From positions 1 through 64,000 of the forward strand of contig NZ_FNBL01000016.1 of assembly GCF_900102315.1 (NCBI RefSeq): a DNA stretch of 64,000 nt. The letters are read 5' to 3'. This document shows positions 59,000 to 64,000 of the stretch, piece after piece. Below the pieces are notes generated by a model that had not been told where the DNA came from, did not search any database, and saw only the letters and a list, made by a program, of their open reading frames with translations. This stretch comes from Celeribacter baekdonensis. GTDB lineage: Bacteria > Pseudomonadota > Alphaproteobacteria > Rhodobacterales > Rhodobacteraceae. Position 1 is the stretch's first letter; each line of letters starts with the position of its first letter. Made by a program: the position numbers and the translations under genes.

Positions 59000-61139
59000 C
59001 GGTTTTGTCTCCCTTGTCTTGCTTGTCTCCCCAGTAATGTTTGATGCCCGTCCACTCGGGGTCCGCACCCGGAAGGTCGTAAACCCCGATCCGGTCGTTG
59101 AAGAGCCCCCCGAGATAGAGCCTGCCCTTGTGTTCGCGCATTGAGGTGATCGAGGGGTGCTTGACCCCGTCGCGATCCCACAGCACATCAAGGATTTCGC
59201 CCTCCAGGCTGAACTTGAACAGACAGCCCGCATTCATGTTTGGATACATCCATTCGTCCGCCGCCACGCGGTAGACCATGCGCCGCCGGAACTGTGGCAT
59301 CCGCTGAGCGAGATCGAATGTCGGCGACCGCATGCCGATGACGGCACACCAGAAGGACCCGTCCGAGGCACGGTTGATATTGTCCGGGTAGCCCGGCAGA
59401 TCCGGGATCACGACTTCGGTCTGCCCCTTGCGCGGGCCCGCGTACCAATAGCGACTGATCCGACAGCCCCAGGTTTCGGCAAAGAGGAAGGATTCATCGT
59501 CGCCAACCATCGTGATGCCATTCGGGAACTGAAGGTTCGACAGAACGGTCCGGGACGAGCCGTCGTGCGGGTCGTAGCAGATGATCCGACCATTGCCGCG
59601 CGATTCCAGCGCATCGAGAATCCAGTCGTGAATCTCGTAGCGGATGGTGGCTTCGGAAAAGAAAATCCGACCGTCCGGCGCGATGTCGAGATCGTCGGCG
59701 AGCCGCATACGGGAATCGTCGATCACCGAGAACAGCGAGCGGTTGGTTTCGTCCGAAAGTTTGACCGGCTTGCGGTCCTTGGTGACTTTGTAAAGCCCCA
59801 TTCCCCCGACACAGACCACAAGCTCCTGATCCCGATTGAACGCCATGCCAAGCGGCTGCCCCCCGATATGGACATAGACCTCGTGCCGTTTGTAATCCGG
59901 GGCAAAGAACCGGATCACATCGCCATGACGGCTGCCGCAATAGAGGTTGTCGTCTTCATCGAGAATAATGTCTTCCGGCCCGTCGAGCTCGCCCAGACCG
60001 ATTGCCTCCGCCGACGACAACCTGTCGTTGACCTCGTAAACCGACGACGAGCCTTCCACCGTTTCGGGACAGGGCGGAAGCGCGAAATAGGTCGGGGACA
60101 CATAGGCCCGGTTCAGGATCTTGAGCCGGTTCTTGACCCATTTGACGTCGATCGCCACGGCGGCCAGAAGAATCAGCCCCAAAACGAGTTCGCTTGTCCC
60201 GGTGCGCAGCCCGAGCCGCACCAGCGCATTGGTCACCAGCACGACGATCACCGTGCCGATAATGGCCTTGGCCACAGACCCACGGCCACCGCCAAGGCTG
60301 TTGCCGCCGAGCACCGCCGCCGTCAGGATCACAATTTCGAGTCCGACACCGACAGAGCCGCCTATGCTGCCGAGGCGCGAGGCATAGAACAGCGCCCCCG
60401 CCGCCGTCAGAACGCCGGACATCACATAGGTCTGCGCCACGATCCGCTTGACCGGCAGACCCACATTATAGGCCGAGCGGCGCGAGCCACCGACCGCACT
60501 CAAATGCCAGCCGAAGCGCATGCGCGTCATCAGGATATGGATCATCACCGCGACAATGGTGGCAAATACAAGCGAGACCGGCACCCCCATGACACTGGCC
60601 AGCCCCAGATAATCCCATGCCGGCACCGCCGTGTCGGAATAGGAAGCCTGGACCCCGTAGTTCAGCGACAAAAGTTCCACGATGGCGCGCAGCAGGATGA
60701 GCGTCACCAATGTGGTCAAAAACGCGCGCAGACGCATGTAGCCGATAAGCAGCCCGTTCAACATCCCGACGAGCCCGCCGAGCAGCAGGACCGCAGGGAT
60801 GACGACAATCAGCGGCATGCCGAGCGCATTCACCAGATAGAGCCCGGCGAAATTGCACAGGGCGAAATTAGACCCGACACTCAGGTCGATTCCCCCGGCC
60901 TTGAGCACCAGCGTCATGCCGATGCAGATGAACATGTATTCCCCCAGAACACGGGCAATCGTCGACAGGCTCCCGATGGTGAAGAACCCCGGTATGATCG
61001 TGGAAAACACGGCGATGGCGAGGACCAGGAAAAGCACCGGGATCGCGTTGTCGACCCAGTTCTTGGCCAGAATTTCGCCAAGCAGATGATCCGGGACATA
61101 GCGATACCGCCAGCGCTGATACGTTTCGTTTACGCTCAT
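58992..61139 (-). CDS. ABC permease fused to an SMP-30-like propeller
   Basis: A 715-aa protein. Residues 1-340 are an RbsC-like permease with about nine transmembrane segments (FTIGSLSTIARVLGEYMFICIGMT, GGIDLSVGSNFALCNFAGLYL, AAVLGGNSLGGGRGSVAKAIIGT). After NRLKILNRAY the chain continues into a propeller domain of roughly 360 residues, with PEDIILDEDDNLYCGSRHGDV, LQFPNGITMVGDDESFLFAE and LPGYPDNINRASDGSFWCAV. The junction lies in one uninterrupted frame. By topology the propeller would be cytoplasmic, able to act on the substrate as it enters. That location is inferred. Confidence 0.88.
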   Translation of the reverse strand: MSVNETYQRWRYRYVPDHLLGEILAKNWVDNAIPVLFLVLAIAVFSTIIPGFFTIGSLSTIARVLGEYMFICIGMTLVLKAGGIDLSVGSNFALCNFAGLYLVNALGMPLIVVIPAVLLLGGLVGMLNGLLIGYMRLRAFLTTLVTLILLRAIVELLSLNYGVQASYSDTAVPAWDYLGLASVMGVPVSLVFATIVAVMIHILMTRMRFGWHLSAVGGSRRSAYNVGLPVKRIVAQTYVMSGVLTAAGALFYASRLGSIGGSVGVGLEIVILTAAVLGGNSLGGGRGSVAKAIIGTVIVVLVTNALVRLGLRTGTSELVLGLILLAAVAIDVKWVKNRLKILNRAYVSPTYFALPPCPETVEGSSSVYEVNDRLSSAEAIGLGELDGPEDIILDEDDNLYCGSRHGDVIRFFAPDYKRHEVYVHIGGQPLGMAFNRDQELVVCVGGMGLYKVTKDRKPVKLSDETNRSLFSVIDDSRMRLADDLDIAPDGRIFFSEATIRYEIHDWILDALESRGNGRIICYDPHDGSSRTVLSNLQFPNGITMVGDDESFLFAETWGCRISRYWYAGPRKGQTEVVIPDLPGYPDNINRASDGSFWCAVIGMRSPTFDLAQRMPQFRRRMVYRVAADEWMYPNMNAGCLFKFSLEGEILDVLWDRDGVKHPSITSMREHKGRLYLGGLFNDRIGVYDLPGADPEWTGIKHYWGDKQDKGDKTDE

Positions 61140-61200
61140 TCAACTTACTCCGAAGATATGCGCGGCCGCAGCACACAGGCATACGACCGCGTCCGGGGGC

Positions 61201-62226
61201 TCAGTCGCCCGCCTTGATCCCGTCCAGCGTCCAGCAGGATGCGGGGCCCACCGTGTCCGGTGTCAGGATCTTGTTTTCCGTATAAAGACCGAAGGGCTGC
61301 GATCCCGGTTCGGGCCGGGTCTGCAACAGGATCTGGATGGTTTCAGCCAGTTGATTCGCCTGATCGCGGGTGTCCACCTTGACATAGGACGCAAACGCGC
61401 CGCTCTCGAGGTTCGTACAGCCGAATTGCTGATTGCCGCCGCCTGTTGAAATCAGTTTGACCTGCTCCGTCAGCCCGGCTTCGCGAATGGCCGCCGCGAT
61501 GCCGACATCCATATTGTCCCACAAGCCGATGAAGGCGCAGAGATCGCCATGTTGTTTGAGAATGGTCGAGGCGATCGAGCGCGCCTTGGACGCGTCCCAG
61601 TCGGCGGCCTGATTGGAAACGATCTCGATATCCGGGTACTCCGACAGGGCATCCTCGACGCCTGCAACGCCCAACTGGTTCGGCGGCGCCGTGACCGGCC
61701 CCTGCACCACGGCGACCTTGCCCGAGGTTCCCTTGCCGCACATCCGGGCGGCCTCCTGCGCCGTTTTCACCCCGACATCGTACCAGTCCCCGCCGACGAA
61801 GGCGTCGGAGTTGACCGGGGTCTTCAGGTTCATCTGGATCACATTGATGCCCGCATCCATCGCCCGGCGAATGAGCTTGGCATAGGCCTGCATATCGTTG
61901 TTGTGGACGATCAACACATCGGGCTTTTCGTTGATGAGCTGTTCGATGGCCTGGGCCCCGGCATCGACATTCCAGTTGGGATCGCGGATCGTCAGCTCAT
62001 ACCCGAGCCGCTCTGCATCCCGTTCAACGGCCGCCATCCAGCCCTGTGTCAGGTCGAACCCCATCGTGATCGGAACGAAAGCGACCTTTTTGCCTTCCAA
62101 TGCCTTGTGATAGTCAAAGATCAGGCCGTCGTTCGGGCGCTCCGCCATCGCTGGCATGGAAACCCCTAGGGTCGCGCACAGAACGGCTGTGACACCGAGC
62201 GCCTTTGTCAATCTGGACAGTTTCAT
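61201..62226 (-). CDS. Sugar-type ABC substrate-binding protein
   Basis: A 341-aa periplasmic binding protein of the type-1 (RbsB-like) fold. The signal peptide ends near VSMPAMA. Core features: VAFVPITMGFDLTQGWMAAVERDAERLGYEL, INEKPDVLIVHNNDMQAYAKLIRRAMDAGINVIQMN, FIGLWDNMDVGIAAAIREAG. The ligand of such proteins is usually a sugar or polyol. The gene sits between the two permease genes of the same system. Confidence 0.92.
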   Translation of the reverse strand: MKLSRLTKALGVTAVLCATLGVSMPAMAERPNDGLIFDYHKALEGKKVAFVPITMGFDLTQGWMAAVERDAERLGYELTIRDPNWNVDAGAQAIEQLINEKPDVLIVHNNDMQAYAKLIRRAMDAGINVIQMNLKTPVNSDAFVGGDWYDVGVKTAQEAARMCGKGTSGKVAVVQGPVTAPPNQLGVAGVEDALSEYPDIEIVSNQAADWDASKARSIASTILKQHGDLCAFIGLWDNMDVGIAAAIREAGLTEQVKLISTGGGNQQFGCTNLESGAFASYVKVDTRDQANQLAETIQILLQTRPEPGSQPFGLYTENKILTPDTVGPASCWTLDGIKAGD

Positions 62227-62298
62227 GTTTCTCCTCCCATGAGACTTGTTGTGCTTTTTTTCGATTATTGTTGGGTGTTGTTTTGGCCTGTAAGCGCC

Positions 62299-63285
62299 TC
62301 AGATATCCCCCTGTTGAGAGGTCTGTTCATCTCTGGGGTTGAGCACCGAGTCGACAATGATCGCCAACAACAGAATGAGGCTCTTGATGATGTTCTGCGC
62401 GGAATAGCTGATGTTCATGATCGTCATGCCGTTCAGCAGCAATCCGATCAAAAGCGTGCCTGAAAGAACATTGCGTACGCTGCCCTTGCCCCCGGCCAAA
62501 CCGATCCCCCCGATCACGACCACCAGAATGATGTCGTAGATCATCGTCGAACTGGCCAGTTTGGTGTTCACGGAGGACACCGTCATCGCCATGATCAGAC
62601 CAGCACAGAAGGCGATGAACGCCGAACTGCTGTACATCAGGACCTTGATGGGGCGGATCGGGATACCGCTGTTGCGCGACGCCATCGGGTTGTCGCCGAT
62701 CGCATAGACGAACGCCCCGTAGCGCGTCAGGCGCAGCCCGACGAAAGCGGCACAGGCGACGACCAGGAACAGCACGACGGGCATCGGCAACGCCGCGACG
62801 CTCCCCGTCCCAAGCGAGGCCAGCCAGCCAACATCGCCGCTGATGAAAATATTGTCGCTCGGCACCAGCGCGAAACGCCCGAGCCCGGTAATGACGGTGG
62901 CCATGGCGAGCGTGGCGAAGATATCCGGGATTTCGACATAGGCCACGAGGATGCCGGTGACCGTCCCAATGGCCAGCGCCAGCAACAGCCCCAACAGCAA
63001 CGCCAGTTCGATCTGCATCCCGCCGGTAAAAAGGACAAAGGACCATCCGGTGGAAAACACCATGACCGCAACCATCGTCAGGTCTATGCCCCGTCCGATG
63101 ACGACCCCGGCCATGCCAATGGCCAGAATACCCAGCATCGAAACATTCTGTAAAAGCGACACGAGATTCGACACCTGAAAGAAGCTGTCGAGTGTCAGCG
63201 AGAAAATCACGAAAAGCGCCCCGGAAATGGCAAGCACCATTTGTTCCTGGTTCAACGAGAGCCTCGTTTTTTGATGTGCAGTCAT
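62299..63285 (-). CDS. Sugar-type ABC permease (RbsC-like)
   Basis: A 328-aa membrane protein with eight to ten hydrophobic segments. It contains GMAGVVIGRGIDLTMVAVMVF near the first third and IGGIGLAGGKGSVRNVLSGT towards the C-terminus, both typical of the RbsC family. It is the first gene of the ABC operon, with GAGGAAGCCGCC before the ATG at 63285. With the fusion permease it can form a heterodimeric transmembrane unit. Confidence 0.92.
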   Translation of the reverse strand: MTAHQKTRLSLNQEQMVLAISGALFVIFSLTLDSFFQVSNLVSLLQNVSMLGILAIGMAGVVIGRGIDLTMVAVMVFSTGWSFVLFTGGMQIELALLLGLLLALAIGTVTGILVAYVEIPDIFATLAMATVITGLGRFALVPSDNIFISGDVGWLASLGTGSVAALPMPVVLFLVVACAAFVGLRLTRYGAFVYAIGDNPMASRNSGIPIRPIKVLMYSSSAFIAFCAGLIMAMTVSSVNTKLASSTMIYDIILVVVIGGIGLAGGKGSVRNVLSGTLLIGLLLNGMTIMNISYSAQNIIKSLILLLAIIVDSVLNPRDEQTSQQGDI

Positions 63286-63831
63286 GGCGGCTTCCTCCCC
63301 AAGCCATGCCCCTGCCCTCGTCGCATCTTCATGTGCGATCGTTTCAGAGCGGGACCCAAAATAATGTCATGCCTGACAATCCCGGGCGAATGTCTGCATT
63401 CATCCCGACAGGCGTCATGTGTCGTCCGTATCACCTGACAGAGGCGATGCCCTCCTTGCCATCCTCCCTGTCGCAAGCCTTTGGCAAGATCGTTGTGCGG
63501 CGCCAACCGGACGCGTCATTTTGTCGTCTTGTTTGTTTTGCTGCCCGTATCTTTGGGATCGGGCGATATTTTGTCTAATATCAACTTCACAAAAATACAT
63601 ATGAGATAGATTATGAATTAGAGTTCTCATAGTACGACATCCATGACACCCCCACCCATACGGGAGAACGGATATTCCCTTGGAAACATCGACCGCCCGC
63701 CAAGCCATCACCGACACCGCCCGCGAACACGCGCCCGACGCGTGTTCGCGAATAACCTTCGCAAAATCGTTCCCCTGCCGGGACATCTCGGCCTGCCAAT
63801 ACCGACTGAAACCTGAAACCGGACCGAAGCC
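63286..63831. promoter_or_regulatory. Divergent regulatory region between the ABC operon and lysR
   Basis: A 546-bp gap. A dyad TATGAGA (63600-63606) / TCTCATA (63625-63631) is a candidate LysR-type binding site. A perfect hairpin lies at 63722. A start-less or TTG-initiated frame of about 51 codons (63680-63835) ends in an ATGA overlap with the lysR start and could be a leader ORF, but this is weakly supported. Confidence 0.5.
63722..63750 (+). other. Perfect 12-bp-arm hairpin in the lysR leader
   Basis: CGCGAACACGCG and its exact complement flank CCCGA. The hairpin lies about 80 bp before the lysR start and may control its expression or be a protein-binding palindrome. Confidence 0.6.
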
Positions 63832-64000
63832 ATGACACAACAGCCGAAACATGTCCCTCTGCCACAGGAGTTTCTGCATTCCAGAAACCTGACGTTGCAT
63901 AAACTCAATGTATTTTGCATCGTTGCCAAATATTCCAGCGTGACAAGGACCGCCGAACATCTAAACATTGCCCAGCCGGCTGTTACGGCGCACCTGCGCA
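63832..64000 (+). CDS. LysR-family regulator, N-terminal part (cut by window end)
   Basis: The first 56 residues are present. They contain the LysR helix-turn-helix start: NLTLHKLNVFCIVAKYSSVTRTAEHLNIAQPAVTAHLR. The ATG at 63832 is the best start, although a ribosome-binding site is weak. The gene is divergent from the ABC operon, so it probably senses the imported substrate or its metabolite and controls that operon. Ligand domain not visible. Confidence 0.85.
   Translation, partial: MTQQPKHVPLPQEFLHSRNLTLHKLNVFCIVAKYSSVTRTAEHLNIAQPAVTAHLR

Noticed and set aside
59157-61217. Plus-strand frame of 686 codons, rich in Arg, His and Gln
   Set aside because: Antisense to the permease/SMP-30 fusion, with composition typical of shadow frames and no domain.
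1-64000. CRISPR arrays, tRNA and rRNA genes
   Set aside because: No regularly spaced repeats and no tRNA- or rRNA-like stretches were seen on reading. No dedicated search was possible.

Overview
The window looks like part of an extrachromosomal replicon (plasmid or chromid) of a roseobacter-type alphaproteobacterium (Rhodobacteraceae). The basis is a complete repABC module with the architecture known from alphaproteobacteria, a high-GC coding bias, several TRAP transporters, and the plasmid-type genes DUF2493, toprim primase-like, strawberry-notch helicase, DUF6915, DUF6878, DUF3768 and a large ParB-like protein. No rRNA, tRNA or CRISPR array was seen. The window ends inside a LysR-type regulator gene.

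Layout. (1) 0.1-5.3 kb: a tyrosine recombinase, then repC-repB-repA on the minus strand, with a counter-transcribed RNA in the repB-repC gap, a hairpin over the repC ribosome-binding site, and repeated partition-site-like motifs around repB and repA. (2) 5.4-20.5 kb: plasmid backbone. It includes a 1466-aa protein joining an adenine-methyltransferase-like domain to a strawberry-notch helicase, and a row of small DUF genes, most followed by an intergenic hairpin. (3) 20.6-30.4 kb: accessory region with an AbiE-type (type IV) toxin-antitoxin pair, degraded gene remnants, an unusual cluster (YbaK-like deacylase, ATP-grasp ligase, STAND/TPR ATPase, 287-aa orphan), a truncated IS30-type transposase and a HAD phosphatase. 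(4) 30.7-45.8 kb: aromatic catabolism. An amidohydrolase and a Rieske ferredoxin face a MarR gene across twin operators. A phthalate-4,5-dioxygenase-like pathway follows (oxygenase, reductase, cis-dihydrodiol dehydrogenase, decarboxylase), with an alpha-hydroxyacid dehydrogenase, a TAXI-type TRAP transporter and a second MarR regulator. (5) 46-64 kb: a benzoylformate-decarboxylase-like ThDP enzyme, two aldehyde dehydrogenases, a DctPQM TRAP system, a zinc alcohol dehydrogenase, a 3-hydroxyacyl-CoA-dehydrogenase-like enzyme, and an ABC importer that contains an unusual permease/SMP-30 fusion.

How the parts fit. Oxygenase, reductase, dehydrogenase and decarboxylase together would take a phthalate-like ortho-diacid to a protocatechuate-like catechol. 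The alpha-hydroxyacid dehydrogenase, ThDP decarboxylase and aldehyde dehydrogenases would form a mandelate-like route to an aromatic acid. A shared palindrome close to CTTAGATATCTAAG lies over or next to good -35/-10 boxes before five transcription units (reductase operon, oxygenase, TRAP permease, TAXI binding protein, aldehyde dehydrogenase). This suggests one regulator controls both routes and the transporter. No ring-cleavage genes are in the window, so the lower pathway must be encoded elsewhere.

Least explained, and most worth following up: the YbaK/ATP-grasp/STAND cluster at 23.8-28.9 kb, the five-site operator regulon, the permease/SMP-30 fusion, and the small coupled ORF before the TAXI permease.
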